This document shows positions 15,050 to 22,707 of a DNA stretch of 29,144 nt, piece by piece. The notes beneath the pieces are model-generated. The model had not been told where the DNA came from, searched no databases, and saw only the letters and a list, made by a program, of their open reading frames with translations. The translations under genes were made by a program, and so were the position numbers. Source of the stretch: Dehalococcoidia bacterium (GTDB lineage Bacteria > Chloroflexota > Dehalococcoidia > JACQUA01); assembly GCA_030689845.1 (NCBI GenBank), contig JAUYHV010000153.1, forward strand, positions 1 through 29,144, in the 5' to 3' direction. The number at the start of each line of letters is the position of its first letter. The stretch's first letter is position 1.

Positions 15050-16503
15050 AAGGTTACTCTCAGTGTTGTGAGCACCAGATTCAGGAAATACCCTACGACA
15101 AAGGCGAAGGGGAAGATAAATATCGCAATGGCAAGCGCTGTTTTTACACCCCTTTCCTTAAGCATCACCATAAACTGGGCGATACAGGGGATAAACAAGG
15201 TCAGCGTGACGGCGGCGACCACCAGCGGGATACCGACAATTGCACCGGAGTTATGGAGGTCGTAGAGACCAGCGGCGCCGAAATCACGCCGGAAGAAACC
15301 GTAGAGAAATACCTGCGCCGCCTCCTGGGGCAGCCCGATGAAAGCGACTACCGGTTTTAAGAGGGCGATAATCCAGTTGAAGACACCGGTCAACTCTCCC
15401 AGCCAGAGCATAACGCTGGCGATAATAAAGAATGGTATCACCTCAGTGAGATACCATTGCAGACGGGTGAGGGTTTTTACCAGCACGTTGGAAATCTTGG
15501 GTAGCCTGAGTGGCGGTATCTCCATATAAAATGTGGCTTTTTCCCCGGGCAGTATCCTGGATGTCAGGAAGCCGACGAGCAGCATTATTAGCATCACCAC
15601 CAACACCCAAATAACGAGTGCCAGTTTGCTGTCTGAAAGAATGGCGAAAATAACGCCCAACTGCGCCGAGCAGGGGATGGCCAGGGCAAGGAGCAAAGTC
15701 GTGATGACCCTCTCTCTCTTCGTTTCCTGTGTCCTGGTAACGATGGTGGCCATGGTGTCGCAGCCCAGCCCCAGCACAATCGGTATCACCGCACGACCGC
15801 TGAGCCCGATGGTTTTGAATATCCTGTCGATGAGCATGGATAGCCGGGGCAGGTAGCCGCTATCTTCAATAATCGAGAATACGATGAAGAATGTCGTCAC
15901 GATAGGCAGTATGATGGCCACGGCGTAGCTCAAGCCGAGTGTGATAATGCCGTAATCTCCCACGAATAGAGCACGGAGCCACTGGTAGGGGACGAAGCGT
16001 ATGGCTACCCCGGTTATCCAGGGGTTGATCCATTGTCCGAAGACAGTGTTTTCAAAAAAGTCGACCAGGGTACCAGCGCCAAAGACGCCGACAAATTGAT
16101 AAAGTCCCAGGTACAGCACCGCCAGTAAAATCAGCGACCCGGTAACGGGGTGCATGGTGATACGGCTCAGCCTTTCCGTAAACCCGGTACCAGACTTACC
16201 CCGGGATGTGGTCACGATAGAAGATAGACGCGTTGCCTCCTGCTGACGTCTCATCGCAATGACGTAGTTCAGCGGCTGGTTGTAAAGGGATCTCGTCTCG
16301 TCCACGATTTTCCGGATCGATGGCAAGGCTTCGGCTTCGTGCTTTTGCACCAGTTTCTCAATGTCGGTATCGGTCTGAAGAAGGAGGAGCCCAACTGTTC
16401 TTTTGGAAAGGCCGTATTCCCTTTTCAGCAACTCCCCTATCTGGCTGAGGGCGGATTCTATATGCCTATCATATTGTAACGGTGCATTCCGGATGGCCGA
16501 CAT
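15046..16503 (-). CDS. feoB: FeoB ferrous iron transporter, membrane permease part
   Basis: 485 residues. A soluble helical part (1-125) is followed by two Gate (nucleoside-recognition) halves with about ten membrane helices. Gate motifs are visible: LGCDTMATIVTRTQETKRER with IPCSAQLGVI, and in the second half IPCIAQFMVMLKERG. The Cys residues in these motifs are the ones implicated in Fe(II) passage. The gene starts at an ATG at 16503, inside the GTPase gene (35-base overlap), where GTPase and permease are a single chain in most bacteria. The frame junction falls at VTI/YDRHIESAL, close to where the intact protein would continue, so this is either a true split gene or a frameshift. Confidence 0.88.
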   Translation of the reverse strand: MSAIRNAPLQYDRHIESALSQIGELLKREYGLSKRTVGLLLLQTDTDIEKLVQKHEAEALPSIRKIVDETRSLYNQPLNYVIAMRRQQEATRLSSIVTTSRGKSGTGFTERLSRITMHPVTGSLILLAVLYLGLYQFVGVFGAGTLVDFFENTVFGQWINPWITGVAIRFVPYQWLRALFVGDYGIITLGLSYAVAIILPIVTTFFIVFSIIEDSGYLPRLSMLIDRIFKTIGLSGRAVIPIVLGLGCDTMATIVTRTQETKRERVITTLLLALAIPCSAQLGVIFAILSDSKLALVIWVLVVMLIMLLVGFLTSRILPGEKATFYMEIPPLRLPKISNVLVKTLTRLQWYLTEVIPFFIIASVMLWLGELTGVFNWIIALLKPVVAFIGLPQEAAQVFLYGFFRRDFGAAGLYDLHNSGAIVGIPLVVAAVTLTLFIPCIAQFMVMLKERGVKTALAIAIFIFPFAFVVGYFLNLVLTTLRVTL

Positions 16504-17074
16504 ATTCTGCCAATCTCCTTCGTAAATCGTTCAGGCCCTTGCCCGTGGTAGCAACGGTGGCTACAACTGGGACGTTCAGTTCCTTTTCGAGTTTAACCAC
16601 ATCAATTTCGATACCGGCGGCGGCCATCTCGTCTATCATATTCAGGTCTAAGATGACTGGGAATCCAGCCTCGATAAGCTGCATGGTAAAAGGCAGCATC
16701 CTTTCCAAGTTTCTGGCGTCCACCACGTGCAGGACGGCCTGGGGCTTCTCTTCAAATAACAGCAGCCTGGCTACGCGCTCCTCCTCCGTGATGGGCATTA
16801 GAGAATACATGCCTGGGGTGTCAACTACTTCCATTTTTTCACCGGCGATCAGGGACTTACCCCGTGTCACATCCACCGTGGTTCCCGGGTAGTTGGAGAC
16901 TGTCACATAAGTACCGGTGAGCCTGTTGAAGATAACGCTTTTACCGACATTTGGCGTGCCCACAATGGCTATCTTTTTCAGGCTATTCTCGGTTGGGCCC
17001 GTGGCCGGTCCACAACAGCTGCCGCTTCTCTTGCCCAGCCCAAAAACCCCAAGAACCGTTTGCCTCATGTTCAT
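16469..17074 (-). CDS. feoB: FeoB ferrous iron transporter, N-terminal GTPase as separate protein
   Basis: A 201-residue G protein domain. G1 is GTPNVGKS (39-46), G2 the NYPGTT threonine, G3 DTPG (85-88) and G4 NMID (145-148). G1, G3 and spacing match FeoB NG domains; IVGTPNVGKS replaces the usual GNPNVGKT. A 30-residue N-terminal extension contains a Cys-Cys pair (GSCCGP), which could contact metal or the membrane. The ATG at 17074 has AAAGGGA at proper spacing. First gene of the feo operon, behind a promoter with an overlapping palindrome. It ends with a TGA inside the start region of the permease gene. Confidence 0.88.
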   Translation of the reverse strand: MNMRQTVLGVFGLGKRSGSCCGPATGPTENSLKKIAIVGTPNVGKSVIFNRLTGTYVTVSNYPGTTVDVTRGKSLIAGEKMEVVDTPGMYSLMPITEEERVARLLLFEEKPQAVLHVVDARNLERMLPFTMQLIEAGFPVILDLNMIDEMAAAGIEIDVVKLEKELNVPVVATVATTGKGLNDLRRRLAEYVGHPECTVTI

Positions 17075-17163
17075 ATCTGTTCCCTTTCTTAAAATGAAAA
17101 GTGAATAACCTTCCAGCCGGCTGGAGGGTATTCCAGCAATATTTTTAAAAAATACTTTGATAT

Positions 17164-17194
17164 GTATATGCTAATAATATATATTAGCATATAC
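17164..17194. promoter_or_regulatory. Probable DtxR-family operator of the feo operon
   Basis: A perfect inverted repeat with 13-bp arms, GTATATGCTAATA and TATTAGCATATAC, separated by ATATA. It overlaps the -10 box of the minus-strand feo promoter and lies 90 bases upstream of the first feo gene. Position, symmetry and size fit a binding site for two dimers of a DtxR/IdeR-type repressor, and such a regulator is encoded in the same operon. Confidence 0.7.
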
Positions 17195-17214
17195 TAATTA
17201 TTATAAGGTGTCAA
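17186..17214 (-). promoter_or_regulatory. Promoter of the feo operon
   Basis: On the minus strand a perfect -35 TTGACA (17209-17214) is followed after exactly 17 bases by TATGCT (17186-17191), a 4/6 match to the -10 consensus, placed inside the palindrome. The arrangement lets a bound repressor block RNA polymerase. The leader to the GTPase start is about 100 bases long. Confidence 0.65.
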
Positions 17215-17377
17215 GTAATTTTCGGGGAGACGTTACTGTCAAGGAATTGCCATTAAAAAATTATATTTTAGGTGGGTGACATATGACGCCACTGAAACGT
17301 GAAATAAAGGCCGGCTACTTGATGTAAAAAGCACTTGCTAATAGAATAGATTAAGCAAAAATATTCATGGGAATTTA

Positions 17378-17559
17378 ATGCCTGTAAATTTACCGCCCCG
17401 ATATTTCGAGGAGGAAAAGAGGTTCCGCCAGGCAAAAGATATGTCTGAAAAAATAGAAGCCCTGGAAAATATGCTGTAATATGGGGCTCGGGTAAGTTCG
17501 ATGGTCAGAGGGTTAACAGAAAATATGTTTGGAAAGACGGAGACATAATTGAATCGTGA
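17378..17559 (+). pseudogene. TGS-domain GTPase (DRG/Obg-like) reduced by internal deletion
   Basis: The first frame reads MPVNLPPRYFEEEKRFRQAK and on to KIEALENML, then stops at 17477. This is the N-terminus of the TGS-domain ribosome-binding GTPases found in anaerobes, which normally continue with a MPKHKGT segment and a G domain. Directly after, in another frame, AVIWGSGKFDGQRV leads to VWKDGDIIES and a stop at 17557, the C-terminal end of the same family (TGS domain). The G domain, about 300 residues, is missing. The two ends meet around GCTG (17473-17476), so a single internal deletion, perhaps at short homology, explains it. The match is from memory of the family. Confidence 0.75.
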
Positions 17560-17577
17560 GTTTGAACCACTTTAGCT

Positions 17578-18603
17578 ATGGATTTTTTTAAGGACAGGAA
17601 GGAAGTCATCATATTAACCCCCCCCGGGTTTTCCATGGAAACCCATATTGTAGAATTGCGCAAAGACCCTTTAACAGGTTTTGTGTGTAGAATAAACTCC
17701 AATCGTTCAAAAAGACCTATGCAGGTTCAGCCCGCGTCTTCCATCTCGGATTTCACTACCACTTCGAGCGAATGCCCTTTTTGCCCGGAAAAAATTGATA
17801 CCGCAACTCCGAGATTTCCCTCGCACATTATTTCTTCCGGTTATTACCAGTCCGGGCAAGTCAGACTTTTCCCCAACCTGTATCCCCTGGCTGAATACCA
17901 CGCGGTAATAACTTTATCCAGGGAGCATTTTATACCCCTTGAACGGTTTCGCTCTGAAGCCATTGCCGATGGTATCAGCGCAGCCATAAATTTTCTTTCC
18001 AGCCTGTCCACATTATCTCCGTCTGTTATCTATCCGGTACTTATTTGGAACCATTTACCCCCAAGCGCTGCCAGTATCGTGCATCCCCACATGCAGTTAT
18101 TGGTGGACACGAGACCTACCTGGTACCAGGAACAAATATTAAATGCCGGCATGGAGTACTATTCCAAAAACAAAAGTTGCTACTGGGACGACCTTATTGG
18201 CCATGAGAGATCCTCTGGAGAGCGGTTTGTCGCAGAAAATGATTCTCTTTGTATTATTGCCAGCTATGCCCCCCAGGGAAACCGCGAATTTCAAATAATA
18301 TCAAAAAGTGTCTCAAGTATGGTTGATATGGATAAAAAACAGGTAAATGATCTTGCTGTGGCGGTGTCAACGATCCTGAAGGTTTACCATAAGTCCGGTG
18401 TTGAATCCTTTAATATGACTACCATGTCTTCCGGCGTGGGGGTAGAAAGCGAATTTTACCGTCTTAATGTGAAGCTTATCGCGCGTCCTGCGGCCCGACA
18501 TATTTACAGAAATGATACCGGGGTTCTGGAACGGGTGCACTTCGAAACCGACCTGGAAATTGAGCCTGAGACGCTGGCTCAACATGCGAGGGAATATTTT
18601 TGA
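17578..18603 (+). CDS. Galactose-1-phosphate uridylyltransferase-like (HIT superfamily) protein
   Basis: Up to 341 residues. VELRKDPLTG and the SKRP segment near residue 45 are the typical GalT N-terminus. Cys66-x2-Cys69 (CPFC) is a Zn site. Asn158 with HPHMQ (His169-Pro-His171-x-Gln173) is the catalytic nucleotidyl-transfer motif, with His171 as the expected nucleophile. The family transfers UMP or other nucleotides between hexose 1-phosphate and a nucleotide sugar; some relatives use ADP-glucose. Either Met1 (17578) or Met20 (17635) may be the start, as neither has a good ribosome site, and the family form would begin near Met20. It overlaps the next gene by 4 bases and forms a two-gene unit with it. 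Confidence 0.8.
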   Translation: MDFFKDRKEVIILTPPGFSMETHIVELRKDPLTGFVCRINSNRSKRPMQVQPASSISDFTTTSSECPFCPEKIDTATPRFPSHIISSGYYQSGQVRLFPNLYPLAEYHAVITLSREHFIPLERFRSEAIADGISAAINFLSSLSTLSPSVIYPVLIWNHLPPSAASIVHPHMQLLVDTRPTWYQEQILNAGMEYYSKNKSCYWDDLIGHERSSGERFVAENDSLCIIASYAPQGNREFQIISKSVSSMVDMDKKQVNDLAVAVSTILKVYHKSGVESFNMTTMSSGVGVESEFYRLNVKLIARPAARHIYRNDTGVLERVHFETDLEIEPETLAQHAREYF

Positions 18604-19370
18604 TACAAATTGTTGACACTCATGCTCATTTGGAAAGCCTGGAGAATATAGAAAAGGTCCTGGGAGAGGCGCGGTTAAAGGGAGTTGCAGCCATTGTCGC
18701 TATGGGATCCGACTATCAGTCAGACGTGAAAACACTGGAATTGGCGGCAAAGTTTAAGGGCTACGTCTTTCCTGCCGTGGGTCTGCATCCCTGGGAACTG
18801 GGTAGAAGCCAGGCCGGGGAACTCGAAAGGGTCCTCAAATTGATTGAAGAAAACAATGAGGACATTGTTGCGATTGGTGAAATCGGACTTGACTACCATA
18901 AAAGTGTGAAGGCGGAAGCCTCAAAAGACAGGCAACAGGCGGTTTTGAAAGAGCTTCTGCTGCTTTCCCGTAAACTTGGCAAACCGGTATCCCTTCATAG
19001 CCGTTACGCCTGGAAGGACTGTCTCAGTTGTGTTCGTGAGGCAGCTGTTGACAAGGCTGTTTTTCACTGGTTTACAGGTTTTTCCAGCGTTCTCCAGGGG
19101 ATTATTTCGGCAGGATATTATATTTCCGTAACCCCGGCAGCAGAGTATCACGCGGAACACCGCAGGGCCATAAAAGAAGCGCCTCTGGAACGTTTGCTGC
19201 TGGAGACGGATTGCCCTGTCTATTATGGCAGAGAAGACCGTTACCAGTCCTCGCCGGTTGACCTAAGGAGAAGCCTGACCGCAGCTGCACAAATCAAAGA
19301 AACGGATGAAGAGAATATCGCGTTGCATACTACAAAAAACGCAATGAAATTGTTTAATCTCGTATTGTAG
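18600..19370 (+). CDS. TatD-family metal-dependent hydrolase (DNase)
   Basis: A 256-residue TIM-barrel hydrolase. VDTHAHLE (5-12) gives the first two metal His residues; VGLHPWELG, GEIGLDYHK (Glu and Asp ligands), PVSLHSRYAW, FHWFTG and LLETDCP (the last metal Asp) follow in family order. TatD proteins act as 3'-5' exo- or endonucleases in DNA repair, and some as deacylases. The start is a TTG overlapping the TGA of the GalT-like gene, with GAGGGA upstream. Not linked to the tat translocase genes functionally, despite the name. Confidence 0.9.
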   Translation: MIQIVDTHAHLESLENIEKVLGEARLKGVAAIVAMGSDYQSDVKTLELAAKFKGYVFPAVGLHPWELGRSQAGELERVLKLIEENNEDIVAIGEIGLDYHKSVKAEASKDRQQAVLKELLLLSRKLGKPVSLHSRYAWKDCLSCVREAAVDKAVFHWFTGFSSVLQGIISAGYYISVTPAAEYHAEHRRAIKEAPLERLLLETDCPVYYGREDRYQSSPVDLRRSLTAAAQIKETDEENIALHTTKNAMKLFNLVL

Positions 19371-19378
19371 GGGTTGTC

Positions 19379-19513
19379 TTGCCGAAATCAAGAAAGAAAA
19401 AACGAAATATTTCCGACGTTGGGAAGCCAGTTTCAAACAAGCTTAAATTGAGAGTTTTTTATAGTTTGCATATTTGCCAAATTGGAAAGGGGAATTTATA
19501 TCAATGGGAATGA
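19379..19513 (+). CDS. Possible small basic peptide (44 aa)
   Basis: A TTG-started frame begins LPKSRKKKRNISDVGKP, very rich in Lys and Arg, and ends inside the start of the flavoprotein gene (10-base overlap). AGGGG lies 8 bases before the TTG. The gap it fills is only 133 bases and the frame could be chance. I recognise no family. Confidence 0.25.
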   Translation: MPKSRKKKRNISDVGKPVSNKLKLRVFYSLHICQIGKGNLYQWE

Positions 19514-21270
19514 AGGAGAGATTTAACGTTGTTGAGACGGACGTTCTTGTAGTTGGCAGCGGAATCGCCGGTTCTTTTGCCGCTATAACAGCCAGGGAAG
19601 CCGGAGCCGAGGTAATCGTAGCAGACCGGGCTGTTTCCGGCAAAAGCGGGGCAAGTTGCATGGCTTCAGGAGTTTTTCACCACTTCCATCCTGACGAAGA
19701 TGATATTGAGAATTGCGTAAAAGAGGGGGTTTTGGGCAGGATGTATCTAATAGACCAGGAAATCTCCAGGAAGGCTCTTCCTGAAACTTTCAGATGTCTT
19801 GAACAAATGAAGGACTGGGGGGTCAGGTTTGAGCATAAAGATGGAAAACTAATCAGGGTAAAAGGGCATGGTAGCGTCGCTTCCCGTATTGCCGTGTTGT
19901 CGGGGAGTGGTGGGCAAATGATGCAAGCCATAGGAGATTTCATGGTCAGCGCCGGCATAAGAATTGTCAACAACACCATGATAACCGACCTTTTGACCTC
20001 TGACGGATTGTCCCCGACAAGAGGCAGAATAGTAGGCGCTACGGGTTTCAACACCAAAACAGGAGAGATAAATATTTTTAAAAGCAAAGCTGTCATTCTT
20101 TGCGCCGGAAGCTGGAAACTGCCCTATGGAGAGCATGTGCCGGCTTACCAGGGTGGGGATGGTCACGCTATTGCACTGAGGGCAGGCGCTGAACTCGAGG
20201 GACTCGATACTACCAGGGTAAGAGGTGTTCGACCTGTTTATGCAATGGTCGGATCAACTATTAATATCATTATGGGACAGGGTGCAAAGATGACCAACGG
20301 CCTGGGAGAGAGGTATATGGCAAAGTACGATCCCCTCAGGAGGGAACAGACAGAGCGCTGGCTTTTGACGGCGGCTACTTTAAAGGAACTGAAAGATAGC
20401 AGGGGCCCCATCGGGCTTGACATGACCCATTTTACCCCGGAACAATTCAGGTTGGTCAGGGCAGCCGTTCCCCTGGTTATTTCGAAAATAGAGGCTGCTG
20501 GTAAAGATATAACAAAAGATAAACTGGAGTATACCGTGTGGACATATCCGATATTGATGTCGGGGGAAGGTGGAGCAAAGGTTAATGAAAAAGGTGAGAC
20601 GTCATTAAAAGGGTTGTACTCAGCGGGGGATAATTCAAACAATGCCCGGTCCTTTACCGGGGCTTTGCCGGGAGGGGCGGTAGTAGGTTCATGGGCAGGT
20701 GAAAATGCAGCAAAATATTGCACCACAGCGGAACCCCCCGAGATAGTTGAAGACCAGGCTATCCGTTATAAAGAATCTATTGCGGCTCCGCTAAAAATCG
20801 GGGAGGGCATGGAGTATAAGTCAGCATGGGAAATAGCCGCAAAAATTGCCGGGGAAGGGATTGGTTTGATTAAAGAGGAAGGAAGATTGAGAAAAGCAGG
20901 GGAATTAATACAACAATTAAAAATTAATGAACTTCAAGGTTTGGCGGCAAGGGACCTGCATGACCTGGCAAAAGTACACACAATAAAAAATTTCTTTGAT
21001 GTAGCGGAAGCTATATGTCGGGTGGCGGTCCTCAGAAAAGAAAGCAGGGCTTCATCACTGAGAGAGGATTATCCGGAAACCGATAATATTAACTGGCTAA
21101 AAAATATTATTATTTCCAGGGTGGAAGAAGACCTGGTTGTGCGTTACGAGGATCTGCCTGTGGCTAAATTTACCTACAAGCCTCCTGCGGAGAAATTTGA
21201 CCAGCTAAGGCTATTTTCAAATGTTACTACAGAGGAAGAAATACTCCGAAAAGCGACGAATTTAAGATAA
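19504..21270 (+). CDS. FAD-dependent oxidoreductase of the SdhA/FrdA/AprA superfamily, unusual active site
   Basis: 588 residues from the ATG at 19504, which has AAAGGGG upstream and is preferred to a TTG 30 bases earlier. The FAD motif VLVVGSGIAGSFAAI follows the N-terminus. GERYMAKYDP and LDMTHF match the capping region, and GLYSAGDNS precedes the last FAD contact. SLREDYPETDNINWLK is the usual C-terminal SdhA element. Differences from true succinate dehydrogenase: no SHT(V/A)AAQGG covalent-FAD His motif, and the HYTMGG active-site His is replaced by LMSGEGG. No iron-sulfur subunit is adjacent. The Arg of NARSFTGAL is kept. Substrate unknown; it could be a distant fumarate, enoate or thiol-linked reductase. 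Confidence 0.75.
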   Translation: MGMKERFNVVETDVLVVGSGIAGSFAAITAREAGAEVIVADRAVSGKSGASCMASGVFHHFHPDEDDIENCVKEGVLGRMYLIDQEISRKALPETFRCLEQMKDWGVRFEHKDGKLIRVKGHGSVASRIAVLSGSGGQMMQAIGDFMVSAGIRIVNNTMITDLLTSDGLSPTRGRIVGATGFNTKTGEINIFKSKAVILCAGSWKLPYGEHVPAYQGGDGHAIALRAGAELEGLDTTRVRGVRPVYAMVGSTINIIMGQGAKMTNGLGERYMAKYDPLRREQTERWLLTAATLKELKDSRGPIGLDMTHFTPEQFRLVRAAVPLVISKIEAAGKDITKDKLEYTVWTYPILMSGEGGAKVNEKGETSLKGLYSAGDNSNNARSFTGALPGGAVVGSWAGENAAKYCTTAEPPEIVEDQAIRYKESIAAPLKIGEGMEYKSAWEIAAKIAGEGIGLIKEEGRLRKAGELIQQLKINELQGLAARDLHDLAKVHTIKNFFDVAEAICRVAVLRKESRASSLREDYPETDNINWLKNIIISRVEEDLVVRYEDLPVAKFTYKPPAEKFDQLRLFSNVTTEEEILRKATNLR

Positions 21271-21320
21271 TCCTATCGAATATTACAGCAAGGTGGAAAA
21301 GCGGTGGGTGATCCCGGGGG

Positions 21321-22052
21321 TTATTTTGCTGGTCCGGGTGCAGGGCGATCTCTCCAGGCTAATCTGGCCAGCAATATTCCTATTTCGTATAAAACGATAA
21401 GAGGAGCGGCCACCAGAGCCTGGTTCAGCGGGTCCGAGGTTGGAGTTACCATGGCCCCCAGGACGAAAGCCCCGACAACAGCAAAAGCTCTCTTTTTTGA
21501 AAGAGACCGGGGAGATACTATTCCGAGTTTTGCCAGGAAAAATATAACTACAGGCAACTCAAAACAAAGACCTATCCAGAAAAGAAGAGTAATAACCACG
21601 GACATATAGTTCCCGATTCGAATAAAAGGGGTGGCTATTTCTCCACCAAAGGTCAATAAAAAACGTATAGCGGGGGGAAGGAGGATATAATATCCGAAAG
21701 CAACTCCAGCGGCAAATGCGGCAAACACCCCGGGCAGAACAGAGTAAAGGAATCGCTTTTCCTTGCTGGTAAGGGCCGGTGCAACGAACATTATCAGGTG
21801 GTATACAATAAGGGGCATTGCCAGGGCGACTCCTGAACCCAACGATACCTTGATGTAGGTACTGAACATCTCGGCCATTTCTGTGTAGACGATGTTGATA
21901 TTACCGGCTGGTTGAATAAGGAATGTTAAAATTCTGTTGGCAAAGATTAAACAAATACCACTGGTTATCAAGACTGCCAAGGCAGCCCACATCAGGCGGC
22001 GCCTCAGCTCGATGAGGTGTTCCATCAGGGTAAGTTTATTCTCTGTTGTCAT
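21321..22052 (-). CDS. tatC: Sec-independent protein translocase TatC
   Basis: A 243-residue membrane protein with six predicted helices. LMEHLIELRRRLMWA (about 8-22) is the conserved N-terminal signature that recognises twin-arginine signal peptides. The PLIVYHLIMFVAPAL segment near residue 80 and FELPVVIFFLAKLGI near residue 170 are also typical. TatC with TatB forms the receptor for folded, often cofactor-containing proteins. It is last in the fdhD-tatA-tatB-tatC operon and ends convergently with the flavoprotein gene, 50 bases apart. Confidence 0.93.
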   Translation of the reverse strand: MTTENKLTLMEHLIELRRRLMWAALAVLITSGICLIFANRILTFLIQPAGNINIVYTEMAEMFSTYIKVSLGSGVALAMPLIVYHLIMFVAPALTSKEKRFLYSVLPGVFAAFAAGVAFGYYILLPPAIRFLLTFGGEIATPFIRIGNYMSVVITLLFWIGLCFELPVVIFFLAKLGIVSPRSLSKKRAFAVVGAFVLGAMVTPTSDPLNQALVAAPLIVLYEIGILLARLAWRDRPAPGPAK

Positions 22053-22088
22053 GGCAGGTTATTGCAGGGGCTGATGTTTTCAGGGAGG

Positions 22089-22424
22089 TCATTTTACGGG
22101 AGGGGGGGTATTGTCCGGGGTATCTTGATTTTTTAGAACATCAGGTTCTTTCTTCAGATTATGGTCTTTTTTCTCTTCGTCAAAGATGGAAAGGGGATTT
22201 CTTTTTAGTTCATTGAGTTGCTTGACTGTTTTCACGACGTCGGTTTTGTCCAATTCTATTTCCCTGTTCAGCTCTCTCGTAAAATCGACGCTTGTTCTCC
22301 TGATACCGGCTATAATTTTTCCTATCTGGGCAGCTATTTCCGGCAGCTTTTTAGGTCCGAATACAACAAGGGAAAGCACGAGAACCAGCAGCAATTCCAT
22401 AGGGCCGATACCCATGAAGTCCAT
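22089..22424 (-). CDS. tatB: TatA/TatB-family translocase subunit, long form
   Basis: 111 residues: a single N-terminal helix (IGPMELLLVLVLSLVVFG), the hinge Phe-Gly, then GPKKLPEIAAQIGK, which is the TatA/B amphipathic helix, and a charged Pro-rich tail (NTPPPVK). The longer tail and its place between tatA and tatC make TatB the better call, although in Gram-positive type systems a bifunctional TatA is possible. It follows tatA by 76 bases. Confidence 0.85.
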   Translation of the reverse strand: MDFMGIGPMELLLVLVLSLVVFGPKKLPEIAAQIGKIIAGIRRTSVDFTRELNREIELDKTDVVKTVKQLNELKRNPLSIFDEEKKDHNLKKEPDVLKNQDTPDNTPPPVK

Positions 22425-22500
22425 AATAAATTCCTGCGATAAATTTCGGGTTATTTATCCATGACCCGACGAATTTTTACCGGGGGAAATTTCCGGGGAG

Positions 22501-22707
22501 TCATGATTTTGTGGATTTTTTATTTTTGGTTGAGGCAGTAGGTTCAGCGTTGACTGTCTCTTCCGGTCCACCTTTGGTTTCTTTGCGAAAAGATTTAATG
22601 GCTTTACCCATGGCACTGCCGATCTCGGGGAGTTTTCCTGCTCCGAAAATGACAAGGACTATCACAAGTATGATAACAAGTTCCATGGGGCCGATTTTAG
22701 GAAACAT
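22501..22707 (-). CDS. tatA: Sec-independent protein translocase TatA
   Basis: 68 residues from the ATG at 22707, which has a strong GGAGG; the in-frame start further upstream adds only MSRERRQV and is not supported. The helix MELVIILVIVLVIFGAGKLPEIGSAMGKA is typical TatA, including the FGxxKLPE hinge. The start overlaps the end of fdhD by 11 bases. TatA oligomers form the pore. A Lys-rich tail (STKNKKSTKS) ends the protein. Confidence 0.92.
   Translation of the reverse strand: MFPKIGPMELVIILVIVLVIFGAGKLPEIGSAMGKAIKSFRKETKGGPEETVNAEPTASTKNKKSTKS

Noticed and set aside
17281..17327. A 14-codon frame with a GGTGGG site upstream (MTPLKREIKAGYLM)
   Set aside because: Too short and without context to separate from chance, although it lies just before the TGS remnant.
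18600..19370. Link between TatD and the tatABC genes
   Set aside because: TatD proteins are cytoplasmic nucleases; the gene is in the opposite orientation and in a different operon.
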